A DNA stretch of 64,000 nt from Trematomus loennbergii (taxonomy: Eukaryota > Chordata > Actinopteri > Perciformes > Nototheniidae), in NCBI GenBank assembly GCA_012861695.1, contig JAAOOA010000461.1:154001-218000 (forward strand). The letters are read 5' to 3'. Positions within the stretch are counted from its first letter, which is position 1. Each line of letters begins with the position of its first letter. Below the pieces are notes generated by a model. The model was not told the DNA's origin. It saw only the letters and a list, made by a program, of their open reading frames with translations, and did no database searches. Position numbers and translations under genes: made by a program. Positions 34,433 to 48,100 of the stretch are shown here, piece after piece.

Positions 34433-35275
34433 ACACAGTCCAGGTCAATGCTGTTAAGGAAAACCGTTAGCTGTCTGTTACAAGTACAAACTAGTATATT
34501 TACTTTAACGTTTATTACCCTTAAACCTGAAATACAAGGTACACATTTACAAATATGAGTTAATTAGTAGTATAATTTCCTTTTTAAATAAATAGGTATC
34601 TGTTAGCTTGGCAGTTTGTAAATCCATCAGTGACGTTATTAGAACCGTTAACTTTATGCTATATTGCTTAAAGCTACACAGTTAGCTAACTTATTACATC
34701 AAAAATAAACATTCTGAAAATACTTACAAATAAATGAGTGACGTACATCTTCTTTGGGTGTTTTTCGACGCAGGTAAAACAATAAGACATCATTAACCCC
34801 CCATTAAACTGAATAATTTAACACCGAGTTCCGTCCGTTAACGTTTTGTTGGATAATGTTTCCGTTAGTACTGTAACATCCGGCTGTTCCATTCAAAATA
34901 ACCCTACAGGACGTGACAAAAGCAATTTATCACATTTTCTTCACAAATCAAACGTTATGGGCCATTTTCACAAGTTTGGTGCTGGATGAATGCTCTGCTC
35001 TGATACCTGAGATATATAATATCTATGTTTCTGATACACTTTGAGCATAGTTGGGAAATAAGTTAACTAAAACACACTGCAATCTTAAAACAGGGTGAAG
35101 AGCTAATAACTAAAGTAATACAAGTTGAAAACATAATGATCATCCACAGGTTGTGTCTTTAAATGAATGATTCCTTGTGCGATGATATCGGGAACGCAGG
35201 AGTAGGCCTGTGTGCTCTGTTCATATGAAAGATAGCTAAAATGCTGTTTGTCCTGTTCTTCTTTATTAAACTTAC
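34433..35275. other. Intergenic or long 5' intron, unit 1, no feature seen
   Basis: AT-rich sequence with no coding frame that I can support. Confidence 0.5.
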
Positions 35276-35463
35276 CTGTGTGGCACAGAGAGAGCTTCAG
35301 GATTTCTCTCTGAGGTAAGATGTCGACGTTTTTCATGAATCCAACGATACACCTCGTGCTCAATGTCTGAATCCTCCTGGTTTGCATTACTTTCACTTTT
35401 GATGCACAACCGCACCTGTTTGCACATTAACTCTGAATGCTCGTAGCGTCCTCTGATATCCAC
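35276..35463 (-). CDS. Unrecognised putative exon upstream of NLR, unit 1
   Basis: The minus strand has an open frame of about 60 codons, rich in charged residues (EDSDIEHEVYRWIHEKRRHL), ending at a good donor CACACAG|GTAAG at 35,275. A TATCAG acceptor-like site precedes it. The unit 2 copy (55,800-55,990) has several indels. It may be the first coding exon of the NLR or a stray exon. I do not recognise the sequence. Confidence 0.35.
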
Positions 35464-35514
35464 AAGATGTCCCTATTGGACCAGAAACAATCAAGTTGTT
35501 GAGCTGATACTTTA

Positions 35515-35752
35515 AAAGTAGAAGTACTCAGATCTTGTACTTGAGTAAAAGTAGAAGTACTCAGATCTTGTACTTTAGTAAAAGTAGAAGTACTCAGATC
35601 TTGTACTTGAGTAAAAGTAGAAGTACTCAGATCTTGTACTTTAGTAAAAGTAGAAGTACTCAGATATTGTACTTCAGTAAAAGTAGAAGTACTCAGATCT
35701 TGAGTAAAAGTAGAAGTACTCAGATCTTGAGTAAAAGTAGAAGTACTTGTAT
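35515..35752. repeat. ~31-bp minisatellite, unit 1
   Basis: Seven to eight copies of AGTAAAAGTAGAAGTACTCAG followed by ATCTTGTACTT or ATCTTG. Copies near the right end lack the TGTACTT part. It marks the right edge of the unit. Confidence 0.93.
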
Positions 35753-36031
35753 ACTAATATAGTATTATATTTCACATCATTCATCCAGATCTGTAAAGTA
35801 ACTAAATGTATTAAATACATGTAGTGGAGTAAAAGTAGACTATAATTTACCTCTGAACTTTAGTGGAGAAGAAGTACACAGTAGCATAACATGGACATAA
35901 TCAAGTAAAGTACCTCAAAATGTACTTTAGTAGAGTACTTTTGTAAATGTACTTACTTCCCAGCTCTGCATGAGACTGTGTGTGCAGCTTCACGCAGAGG
36001 GTGAGCAGGCTGGGGGCGTTTCTGCTGTGTG

Positions 36032-37358
36032 AGAGTGTACAAAGTGAGTGTGTACAAAGTGAGTGTGTACAAAGCGAGTGTGTATAAAGTGAGTGTGTAC
36101 AAAGCGAGTGTGTATAAAGTGAGTGTGTACAAAGTGAGTGTGTATAAAGTGAGTGTGTACAAAGCGAGCGTGTACAAAGTGAGTGTACAAAGCGAGTGTG
36201 TACAAAGCGAGTGTGTATAAAGTGAGTGTGTACAAAGCGAGTGTGTATAAAGTGAGTGTGTACAAAGTGAGTGTGTATAAAGTGAGTGTGTACAAAGTGA
36301 GTGTGTACAAAGTGAGTGTATAAAGTGAGTGTGTACAAAGCGAGTGTGTATAAAGTGAGTGTGTACAAAGCGAGTGTGTACAAAGTGAGTGTGTACAAAG
36401 CGAGTGTGTACAAAGTGAGTGTGTACAAAGTGAGTGTGTACAAAGTGAGTGTGTACAAAGTGAGTGTGTACAAAGCAGTATGTATAAAGCGAGTGTGTAC
36501 AAAGCGAGTGTGTACAAAGCGAGTGTGTATAAAGCGAGTGTGTATAAAGCGAGTGTGTATAAAGAGTGTGTACAAAGTGAGTGTGTATAAAGCGAGTGTG
36601 TACAAAGTGAGTGTGTATAAAGTGACTGTGTACAAAGTGACTGTGTACAAATGAGTGTGTACTAAGTGAGTGTGTACAGAGTGAGTGTGTACAAAGTGAG
36701 TGTGTAGTGAGTGTGTACAAAGTGAGTGTGTACAAAGTGAGTGTGTACAAAGCGAGTGTGTACAAAGCGAGTGTGTAGTGAGTGTGTACAAAGTGAGTGT
36801 GTAGTGAGTGTGTAGTGAGTGTGTACAAAGTGAGTGTGTACAAGTGAGTGTGTAGTGAGTGTGTAGTGAGTGTGTACAAGTGTGTACAAAGTGAGTGTGT
36901 ACAAAGTGTGTACAAAGTGAGTGTGTACAAAGTGAGTGTGTACAAGTGAGTGTGTACAAAGTGAGTGTGTACAAAGTGAGTGTGTAGTGAGTGTGTACAA
37001 AGTGAGTGTGTACCAGTGAGTGTGTAGTGAGTGTGTACAAAGTGAGCGTGTAGTGAGTGTGTCAAAGTGAGTGTGTAGTGAGTGTGTTGTGAGTGTGTAC
37101 AAAGTGAGTGTGTAGAAAGTGAGTGTGTAGTGAGTGTGTCCAAAGTGAGTGTGTTGTGAGTGTGTAGTGAGTGTGTCCAAAGCGAGTGTGTAGTGAGTGT
37201 GTTGTGAGTGTGTACAAAGTGAGTGTGTACAAAGTGAGTGTGTACAAAGTGAGTGTGTAGTGAGTGTGTACAAAGTGAGTGTGTTGTGAGTGTGTACAAA
37301 GTGAGTGTGTACAAAGTGAGTGTGTAGTGAGTGTGTACAAAGTGAGTCTGTACAAAGG
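36032..37358. repeat. Composite 15/11-bp minisatellite, unit 2
   Basis: Same three unit types as the array in unit 1, but about 325 bases shorter and with a different order of variants. ATAAAGT/ATAAAGC variants are frequent between 36,080 and 36,630. It again ends about 100 bases before the ephx2 start codon at 37,462. Confidence 0.97.
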
Positions 37359-38300
37359 GCAACGTTTCCCCTCAGGCACGAACAGAAGCTCCCTGCAGCA
37401 GCAGAGGAAACACGTTCCTGTTGGGAGACGGAAACACACAGACATTAAGAAAAGGTTCGACATGGCCGAGAAGAAAGCCGTCTTGTTCAACTTCTGGGGA
37501 GTTACTGCCTCTTCCACTCCTCGGAAGTTTTCCAAACGTTGGAGGAGGTGCACAATCTGCCAGGGTAAGGAGACGACTTCTACCCCACATGTCTGCACTG
37601 ACACGAGCAAATCTGATCAAACCGTGGGAACAAATGCTACTGCACGAGAGTAGATCTTGTAAAATACTCTTGTTTTTTAAACTGTGTACGAAAGAGTGAT
37701 CTGGATAAGTTGAAGTTTGTGTTAATACATCTTTACTAAAACTAGAACATTGTCTGTATTGACTGCAATGTGTCAGTGGAGGCAGTCAAATACTTTGGTA
37801 GGATTTGAACTGTGGTTACTCTTAAAGCATGTTGAACTTTAGCACTGAACTGTGTTTATTAACTACATAGGGTTGCTGGTACTATAACACTGATGAAGAT
37901 TTACCAGCTTCAATTCATGTTGGATGTTAAACACTAGAAACAGCCGTCTGTGGAGTGGAATTAAAGGATTAAATCAGTAAAATAGTACATTTGGACATTT
38001 AAAGAGGAATAAATATCATATAAGTAAATGAATAAAACATTAGTTTTCTACTCTCATATATGACCTAATGCTTCTGTATGTTTAACCTCCCTTTTACGGT
38101 CACCTCACACACTCACATTCACGCCAAAACACTCCTTATAATTATCTGTAATCTTCATGTTTCCAGAGGTTTTCTGTGCGGCGTGGCGTCCAAAAAGGAC
38201 AGCGCCATGATCCGTGCAGAGCGAGGCGAGATGACCCTTTCTCAGGTGGGTGACGGGAGGTCATGAGTGCATTAACTTCCACAATAATCTACTTTACTCA

Positions 38301-38305
<5 letters not shown>

Positions 38306-38384
<79 letters not shown>
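38306..38384. repeat. GT microsatellite, ephx2 intron 2, unit 2
   Basis: Pure (GT)n of about 79 bases at the same intron position as the 149-base array of unit 1, directly before the exon 3 acceptor. Confidence 0.98.
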
Positions 38385-38387
<3 letters not shown>

Positions 38388-38579
38388 GATGATACCAGCG
38401 TTCGAAGCAGAGTGTCTGAAGGAGGCCAAAGTCCAGGGTGTGTCTCTGCCGTCTGATTGGTCAGTGAAAGGTCTGCTGAAGGAGCTCCAAGAGGCCATGA
38501 TGGACGTCCAACCAGCCGTGTTACAGATAGCTGCCCGTCTGCACCACAGAGGTACATCTGCAAACACCTGTACACACAC

Positions 38580-38978
38580 CTGTTTGGGAAAATACTGAAT
38601 GTCCTCTTCCAACATGAGAGTAACATGATAACAAAGGTATCCCAACTGTAGCTGTGAACATGACAGGATGTATGATTACCTAGAAGAGCATCAGGACTGT
38701 TTGAGGCATATGATAGCTATGTGATTAACATGATGATTCAGCCTCTATGGAGATAGACATATGACAAGCATGCTCATTTCTGACGTGGAGCTAATCTGAA
38801 GTAAACATTGAATACTGCTTTCTATTCCTCCATCTTGTGACTGTGTAACTCCCTCTCTTGGATATCAGCATGTGAAGGACACTGTTCAGGAACTAGTTGA
38901 TGCTCTGTATGTGATGACTCCTTCCATTCTGGAGAGGATCACAGATACATGGATCCTGAGATTGAAGCTCAAGCCGGT
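38580..38978 (+). repeat. Inverted-repeat left arm, ephx2 intron 3, unit 2
   Basis: Same sequence as 3,219-3,617. It keeps the uninterrupted GCATATGATAGCTATGTG site, where the arm after the retrovirus is cut. Confidence 0.88.
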
Positions 38979-40316
38979 GACGAGTGATATTTTTCTAACA
39001 ATCAGGGTTACTGACAGCCGTGCTGGCCAATCACTGGCTGGATGACAGCGCGGCAGGAGATGGCCCCGCCCATCTGCTCTCGCTGCTTGGCGGCCGTTTC
39101 GACCTGGTCCTCCAGTCGTGTCGCTCAGGTCACATGGTCCCCGAGCCCGCCATGTTCAGGTGCGCTCTGAAGCACCTGGGAGTGACGTCACAACAGGTGA
39201 GCGGCGCATACGCTAAAGTCATGACATTGTACAAAATATTGAGTTCAGCTGGTTTTTGTTTTAGCTCTCTGCAGCACATTGGACCTGTTCAGTAATCCAT
39301 CAACCCAAACCTAGACCATCTTTCTATATTTACTGTTAACTTGGAAGAGGAGCTTTGCTAATGCAACAACATGCCTAATATTTCCAGCTTGTAAAATCAT
39401 GGAAACAGGAAGCTAAGTCTTCTTGCTCTTAACGTTGTGAGCCTTAACATACAGCGTTTGGTTCTCAGTGTACAAAAGTACACAAAGAGTACACATCTGA
39501 CTGCAGCCAAGCCCGGATGCACCAGATAAAAACCTCCTTAAAGGTAGTGTTAGTAACGTGTGCAGACGGTCAGCACAGTTTGATCAGCCCGTCTCCTCTC
39601 AGGCCGTGTGGCTGGATGCAGATGAGGAAGGTGTGAAGGCAGCAGAGGGAGTGGGGATGAAGGCCATCTTGGTGGAAAACCTGGACGACGCTCTGAAGAA
39701 ACTGGCCCACTTCACAGGAGTTCAGGTGTGGTCAGTTCCTACCTTTCTGCTTTATAGGAAGGACACAACACGACTGGGCATTGATAAAGACACATCAGGG
39801 TGGATTACGGCGAGACAGGCTAAAGCTGTCCATTTAGAGGTTTATTTGAGCATCTCTGTCTATTTGTAGAAAGATTACTTAAAGTTAGCATCACATAACG
39901 CCTCATTTGCATATTTAAACACAAGATAAATATGCAATGTAAGCCCATGCAGACAAGGAGTTATGTCTGTTAGAGATGACTTGTGTTTTAGTGAAGGTGA
40001 ATGTGTGTTTCAGGCTGATGGAGCAGAGAGTCCTCCGCCCTCCTGCAGCCCTGAGGAAGTGTGTCATGGATTCGTTACCATCAGGGTAATCATCTGTTCA
40101 AGAAGAGAGTAAACCACAGTGTAGATGTTGTTTCCTGTATGTTTAACGGTAATATTTCTCACGTGTCAGCCCGGTGTGAGGACCCATTTGTTGAAATGGG
40201 CTCAGGTCCGCCCGTCCTGCTGTGCCACGGCTTCCCTGAGAGCTGGTTCTCCTGGAGGTTCCAGGTAACACGAAACACAACCTTTCATAAAGCACAAGTG
40301 TTAGACAGACACCGTC

Positions 40317-40593
40317 ACCGGCTTGAGCTTCAATCTCAGGATCCATGTATCTGTGATCCTCTCCAGAATGGAAGGAGTCATCACATACAGAGCATCAACT
40401 AGTTCCTGAACAGTGTCCTTCACATGCTGATATCCAAGAGAGGGAGTTACACAGTCACAAGATGGAGGAATAGAAAGCAGTATTCAATGTTTACTTCAGA
40501 TTAGCTCCACGTCAGAAATGAGCATGCTTGTCATATGTCTATCTCCATAGAGGCTGAATCATCATGTTAATCACATAGCTATCATATGCCTCA
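40317..40593 (-). repeat. Inverted-repeat right arm, truncated, unit 2
   Basis: Reverse complement of the arm at 38,580-38,978. It lacks the outer ~120 bases and ends at the duplicated ephx2/NLR-flank junction. Confidence 0.86.
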
Positions 40594-41896
40594 GCGTCAG
40601 AGAGGGCTTCCCACAATGCACCTGTTCAGACCCGTCAAAGATCGTATATTAGAAAGATGGATTTTGGAAAAACTGAGCTTGTTTCACCAACAAAACAAAA
40701 CATGCCAAAATGTACCAGTTGGAACTGTGGCTGCATAAGATAAGTGTTATGAATATATTAGATTTACAGAAGCACTTTACGATATGTTAGAGTTATTTAC
40801 ATAAAATATTAAATGTGTCCTAAGACGTTGCACATCATTTTAATACGATGTTGTTTTGCGTAACTGATTGGCATATTTTGCACTTGTATTGCAACCAGAG
40901 GTCAAGAACACAGTTTACTGCAGGTCACAATAAATAGTGTGTTTTAATAAAGAGACCAGGCAGTAAAGCTGTGAGCTCTGTCACTGTGCACAGCCTTAAA
41001 CTCAACCCAGAATGCATTGCTCACACAAAGACACTTATCAAAGTATGAAAAACATGAATTCATATTTTGATATAACAGTTCTGGCCTTTTTGAGGAAATT
41101 CTAATTCCCTTAAGAGAAACTGATAAAGAGTCATGGACAAAGTTTGTCTATATTTAATAAAGTAAAAAAATATAGAATTGAAATGGATCTGAAAAGCAGG
41201 AACAGAGCAGCTTGATCCTCAGAGGAGAAAGAGGTTCTGCTCACAGTCACATTATAGAGTAGAGGGAGAATATCCACCTGGTCCCACCCATCATTTCCTT
41301 CAGTCATTATCTAAACATCCAATCATTAACCCATTAAACCCCAGTTCTTTAACCATTTGGAAATCCACCTTTTGCCCTTCCTGAAATGTAAATCCTCAAC
41401 ATGTCTCTGTTAAACATATAGGACTAAAAATACTATTGAACCGAGTAAAAGGCAATCAGAGTATAAAACATAATCTATATACAGGGAAGGAAATCATGAT
41501 TTGATCCCTTGCAGTTGTTCTAACTTTGCCCACAAGGTATGAACAGTCTATCATTTGAATGGTAGGTTTATTTGAACAGTGAGAGTAAGAATATCAAAAA
41601 GCAAATTCAGAAATGAACATTATATAAAAGATAACATTTATTTGCATTTAACGGTGGGATATAAGTCTTTGATCCCCTTGCAGAGGATCATTTGACACGA
41701 CACACACAAAGCATTTAACCGTGTTCAATTAGGAGAGTAATAAATATGCGTACCATAAATGAATAATCTATAGTACCTCCAGAACAAAAAGTCATGGATG
41801 TAAACGGATCCCATCATACACAGAGTCAGTATGTAATGATCGTTAGAGATAGATCAGTTATTCCCTGATTGGCAGATTCCACCCACTGACGGAGGG
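40594..41896. other. Intergenic / NLR 3' flank, unit 2
   Basis: Direct copy of 20,031-21,340 with a few small indels. No gene seen. Confidence 0.5.
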
Positions 41897-41963
41897 TCAC
41901 CATATTTCAAACTTCTTGTCTTTCTCAAAGGATGTCCTCTCCACAATGTTGTTCCTGAACAGT
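41897..41963 (-). CDS. Terminal exon of NLR, unit 2
   Basis: Same as 21,341-21,407, with stop TGA at 41,899-41,897. It is preceded by the 84-nt LRR exon 42,092-42,175. Confidence 0.8.
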
Positions 41964-44900
41964 CTAGAAATCCAAAAGCAGAGAGAACAGACATCAGTCA
42001 GAACAATACGTTGAATAGCAGTTTTATAATGATGAATGATTCCTCTGTCAGCCTACGAGTACAAATGCTGCAGTAATTATGGTTTTCTCACCGCACAGAG
42101 TGAATGGAGGGGTTGATGGAGACCAGTTGGAGTAAGAGGTCAGTCGAAGCATCAGTGATGTTGTTGTGGCTCAGACTGTAACACAAACACAAACAGAGGA
42201 ACTTTTAGTAATGTAATACATCGGCTGGGCAGTATAGGTACAGTCCAAACAAACATTATGTTCACTTTTCTGACACCGCCGTATGACTGCCTGAGTTCTG
42301 ATTACAGCGTATCTTCAGACTGATTTTGTACAACAGGTTTCAGTCAACAAAGCCCTGAATCAATGATCAGACAGAGAGATTCACACCCCAAACTAATGAT
42401 GACCTCCACTAAAACCTATTTTCCACATGACACCTTTGCCACTCACTCGAGGACTTGCACTTTGTGCAGCTGCGCGCTGAGTGTGAGCAGCAGCTGGTCA
42501 GTGAGCTGACAGTGACTGAGGTCCAGCTCTGTCAGCTCTTCAGAGAAGTCCAGCATCAGGGCCAAGGCTGCACAGGCCCTCTGATCCAGTGAGCTGTGAC
42601 TGAGGTCCAGCTCTCCCTCCAGGGCTTTGCAGAGGGACACTGCCCGTCCCACTGTGTCCCTCTCACTGTTCACAGCAACCAGGGACACCAGCTGCAGGAG
42701 GACAGCTTTACTGGCTCTGAACAGGAGACACAGAGCAAAGAGCAAACTGATGTGATGCAGAAAGATGTATGAAAACAGCTTCTTCTCTGGTTTAGTGGTC
42801 TTCGTACCTGAGTTTTACTTTGTGTAAGACAGGAAACAGCAGTTCTAATCCGCTGTCCTGAACCTCACAGTCCTGCAGGATGAGCTGTGTTCCCCGTCTG
42901 CTGCGTGTCAGGATGGTGGAGACGGCCCTGCAGTCTTCAGCCGTCAGACGGAGAGTGTCCTCTGATCTTCCTCAGGCAGCTCCACACAGGAGGAGCAGGA
43001 CAGATCCAGCCTGTGCTGCACAGTCCTGAGCAGAGACTCTGCGGCCCCCTGCTGGGCATCAGAGGCAGCGCAGCCGTGGACCATCCTCAGCAGCAGGTTC
43101 CTGTCAACACTGGGAGAACATTTAACAATTAAACAAACCACTTATCCATAAAGCTTCATTGACTGAGAAAATGTTTTTTAATTATAATTATGTTTCTCAT
43201 CAACTTGGGTCTTATTGCAGTTTTGTCCTTAATTTCTCTCAGTAATAGAACATAGTGCTTATCACATTAATAATAGATCAAAAAGGTTGGAAACAGATGT
43301 CCAGCTAAGAAGAGAACATGTTTTTATTGCTGTTGGTTTGCCTTTTCAAAAATGTGCCTCTTTAACATCGAAAGATAAGTGGCTGAAAGTGTTGTGCTGT
43401 TCCACCCTGCTGTTTCCATTCACTGATATTGGTGTTTGACGGATGGTAAAGTACAGCTGGACCGAGATCAATACACGTTTAGAACTATATTTGTCCGACC
43501 TGAGCTGAGAAACTTTGTCCAGGTTCCAGAGGATGGACTGTGTTTCCATGCTGGTATGGAGGTCCACAGGAGGTTCAGTTTGACTCCATCACTGTGTGAG
43601 GGTGTAGAGCAGAGCATCACAGTCCACTGGTGACATCTCTCTGCAGGTCAGGTTGATCACATGATCCAAGGACCTCAGTAAACTGGGTATAATGGAACTG
43701 GCTCGAGCTTTGTAAATCTCCCTGATAGCAGTCAACACAAAGCTGGGACAGGGCCTGAAAGAGTTTGAATGAACACACTTTAGTAAAAGAAGTAACTAAA
43801 TGTATTTAAATATAAAACAGGATAAACGACTCTATTGATGACCTTTTAAACACAATCCTGTCCAGGTAGGGAAGCAGACGTGTGACGTTCTCCTGTAAGA
43901 AGGGTTCTTCCTCATGTTCACAGTGAGGGTCTGAGCTGATGGATGCTGCAGTAGAAGATGGAGAAGCTCCCAGTTCAGAGAGAAGGGGTCAGGTCTCCTC
44001 CTAACTTACTCAAGAAGGACCAGGTCAAGTCCTCATCCTGGAGTTCATGGAGCAGGGAGAGTAGCTGCTGGACATTCTTCTCACTCAGTCTGCAGGAAAC
44101 AGTGTATGAATATATGTGAACATTAATATCATCTGCATGAATCATTGTGAGTGTATGAGGCTCCAGAGAGACTGTTACTTGATTTTGAGAGGGCCCTCAT
44201 GGAGCAGCAGTGGTGTGAGACCCAGAGCAGGAACACAGACCTCAGTCAGGTCTAACTGTCTCACTGCCCAGTATCTCAGCAGGGAAGCCAAGCTACTGAC
44301 AACCTTCAACAACACTCTGTGTGATGGTTGGGCGGTCTGAGGGGAGAGAGAAAGCTCTTCAAGAGTCACCTGACAGACCCTCCCCATCTCCTCACCCAGC
44401 CACCCAGCAGCAAGGCCATGTCGTTAGAAAGCCTGGAAACAAAGAAAGAGAATTGTACCATAATTTACCTTTACCCCAACTGAACATTCAAAGAAATGGC
44501 ATGATAACAATAAAAGAGTAACTGTTTAAATGCGCACTTGAGACTGTGTAGTTGTGTTGTTCGTCTGAAGAGAGCAAAGGCTCCCTGACAGACATCTTTC
44601 TGGGTTTGAGGATGAGATCCACTTTAGAGCCACACAGCTGGAGAACTCTCCCCACAGACAGGCAGGTTTTCCTGGGTAACTCTCCTGATAGCAGCAGGGT
44701 GAACCCTGAGAGCTGCAGCAGAGAGGCCAACCTCTCAGCCTCCTCTCTGGATCTGACAGAGATGACGTACACACTCTCTGGAAGAACTCTGGACCACAGC
44801 TGAAACACAACAATATGGATGAACAGTGAGAAGGCAAAGCTCAAGTACAATAAATGCTGCACTGCCAACCATCTTATCTGCAAGGTCTTTAATCAAGAAT

Positions 44901-45146
44901 GACATTTAAAGGAAATCAAATAGGATGAATAGTGTAAGTGCATGTGTGGTATTCCATGTGATAAAGCATTGCTCTGTCTGTTGTGCTAATTCATTACTAA
45001 ACTGAAACATTTCATTTATCTACAGAATATCCATTTATACATTTCAGTGAATAAACTGCTTCCAATGTGTTGATTTTTTACTGGATCTTTTTAACGAACC
45101 TTTCTGAGGAATGCATTTAATATTATAAATATAGAGTATGACTGAC

Positions 45147-48100
45147 CTGAGCTGTGAGATATAAGGCAGACCTGCAGCAAAGTCCTCACTTCACTCTCTC
45201 CATCTGAGCAGCCTGTCAGCTCCACTTGTTTCTTCTCTGGTTGGAGTCTCAGCACTTCCAGCAGGATGGAGGTCTTTCTCTTTGAGAGGTCTATGGATCC
45301 AGACTGCAGGAGCTGACTGGAGAACAGACTGTAATGATGGAAGGACACTCAGGCCTGTTTCAGTCTCATAGTCCTTCAGGTGGGAGTACAGATCCAGCAG
45401 GAAATCACCTGATATTCTCATAACCCTGTTGTCAGAAGAGGGAATGATGGATATGTGCACACTGATGATAACAGCTCCAGTGTCTTCTCTCCTGTCTGCT
45501 GCTCTCTCTCTGCTGCTGCACAGAACAGAGTCCCAAAGAACTTGACTCCACCTGAGTCTAAACCAGAACTGGAACTAGAATTGAACAGTTTGTTATCAGA
45601 TGATGTCAACAGCAGAGAAAGACTCTGATAGGGAGTGTTTCTGCTAAATGTCTACAAATACCTGCAAGTGAGCATAACACAGTAAAGTCCATCAACCTCA
45701 TATTGAAGTAACTTTGCTGTTAAAAGGATCATATCTGGATTTTGGAAAGCTTTCAGTAAATGAACCTTTCCACAACATGTGTCATCACTTAGCTCTTCTA
45801 CTGACTCACAACACAGACACTAATCCTGTTCCTCAAACTTCTTATTTGCTTCCCAGTGATTCTGTTCACCTGAGGGGATTTTACTTTGTGAATGAGTTTT
45901 GTATGTAAAATGATATTCCAGATATAATAATGTAAAAAGTGGAACAACAACATCTAGAGTCCCTATCATGTAGCAGAGAACATCACATCATGAAACTCTT
46001 CACTTTGCTCCTGAGATAATACACATGTGAATCAGAGTTTAGTAACACCTCCTCTGTCTCTGATGACTAGAAGTTAGGATTGTTCATGTGTCTGAAATCT
46101 TATTTAAAGCTCACTAACAGTCTTTAGAAGTTTCATTAGAGTCAGTAAAGTTGAAGCTAGTATCCGTTAAAGAGGTAGATACATGTAGTATTACTTGTTG
46201 TACCTTTATTCTTTTAATTGCTCTTTGATTAAATTAAAAGAGATGCAACCTCTTCTATCTGTGTAATAACATTTGTTTGTGTTACAACTGATTATTGATA
46301 AGCTGCAGAGATATGTTAAAAAGCTGATAGCAGTTTTATCAGCAAGTTTATTTATGTTTGCATGTGTCTTTATTTCTGAATGAGGCATGAGCATGATGGT
46401 GCTGCTGTCTCAGAGCTTAAGTTCTCTCATTAGGATTCACATCATTTCATTATTCTCAAACTGGTAGAAGACTGTGGTTTCAAATAATGACTGAACTGGG
46501 AAATGTTAGTCATCTGCATCATGTTCAGAAGTGAAGGACTATTGTCTCTTTCTGAAACACTGCCCATAATCAGATGTCATTATGTTTTGTATTTCTTAAG
46601 AAATCCACATAGAAAAATCAATATCATAAAATAAACAGTAATGGTCCCACCAACCTGAGCTGTGAGATATAAGGCAGACACTGCAGCAAAGTCCTCACTT
46701 CACTCTCTCCACCTGAGCAGCCTCTCAGCTTCACTGGTTTCTTCTCTGGTTGGAGTCTCAGCACTTCCAGCAGGATGGAGGTCTTTCTCTTTGAGAGGTC
46801 TATGGACCAGACTGCAGGAGCTGACTGGAGAACAGACTGTAATGATGGAAGGACACTCAGGCCTGTTTCAGTCATAGTCCTTCAGGTGGGAGTACAGATC
46901 CAGCAGGAAATCACACTGATATTCTTCATAATCACCATAACCATATATGTGAGGAAGAAGGAATGTTGGATGTGTGCACACTGATGATAACAGCTCCAGT
47001 GTTCTCTCCTGTCTGCTGCTCTCTCTCTGCTGCTGCACAGAACAGAGTCCCAAAGAACTTGACTCCACCTGAGTCTCCAAACCTGAAACTGGAACTAGAA
47101 TTGAACAGTTTGTTATCAGATGATGTCAACAGCAGAGAAAGACTCTGATAGAGAGTGTTTCTGCTAAATGTCTACAAATACCTGCAAGTGAGCATAACAC
47201 AGTAAAGTCCATCAACCTCATATTGAAGTAACTTTGCTGTTAAAAGGATCATATCTGGATTTTGGAAAGCTTTCAGTAAATGAACCTTTCCACAACATGT
47301 GTCATCACTTAGCTCTTCTACTGACTCACAACACAGACACTAATCCTGTTCCTCAAATCACTTCTTATTTGCTTCCCAGTGATTCTGTTCACCTGAGGGG
47401 ATTTTACTTTGTGAATGAGTTTTGTATGTAAAATGATATTCCAATATAATAATGTAAAAAGTGGAACAACAACATCTAGAGTCCCTATCATGTAGCAGAG
47501 AACATCACATCATGAAACTCTTCACTTTGCTCCTGAGATAATACACATGTGAATCAGAGTTTAGTAACACCTCCTCTGTCTCTGATGACTAGAAGTTAGG
47601 ATTGTTCATGTGTCTGAAATCTTTATTTAAAGCTCACTAACAGTCTTTAGAAGTTTCATTAGAGTCAGTAAAGTTGAAGCTAGTATCTGTTAAAGAGGTA
47701 GATAATGTAGTATTACTTGTTGTACCTTTATTCTTTTAATTGCTCTTTATTTAAATCAAAACAGAGATATGTTAAAACGCTGATAGCAGTTTTATCAGCA
47801 AGTTTATTTATGTTTGTATGTGTCTTTATTTCTGAATGAGGCATGAGCATGATGGTGCTGCTGTCTCAGAGCTTAAGTTCTCTCATTAGGATTCACATCA
47901 TTTCATTATTCTCAAACTGGTAGAAGACTGTGGTTTCAAATAATGACTGAACTGGGAAATGTTATTCATCTACATCATGTTCAGAAGTGAAGGACTATTG
48001 TCTCTTTCTGAAACACTGCCCATAATCAGATGTCATTATGTTTTGTATTTCTTAAGAAATCCACATAGAAAAATCAATATCATAAAATAAACAGTAATGG

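Larger units (their letters stand above)
37462..40264 (+). pseudogene. ephx2: ephx2-like soluble epoxide hydrolase, unit 2, exons 1-7, truncated
   Basis: Exons: 37,462-37,564, 38,167-38,245, 38,389-38,551, 39,006-39,196, 39,603-39,725, 40,014-40,085, 40,170-40,264. Exon 1 lacks one base after the codons for STP, and exon 7 lacks one base near its start, so two frameshifts break it. Exon 3 is intact here, unlike unit 1. Only the phosphatase-like domain, the linker and the first strand of the hydrolase (HGFPES) are encoded. The hydrolase nucleophile exon is absent. The sequence leaves ephx2 intron 7 inside an inverted-repeat arm at about 40,593 and enters the NLR 3' flank. The NFWG replacement of the HAD nucleophile motif is shared with copy 1. 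Confidence 0.9.

Noticed and set aside
35901..37362. Up to 469-codon minus-strand frames in the unit 2 minisatellite
   Set aside because: Same repeat artefact as in unit 1.
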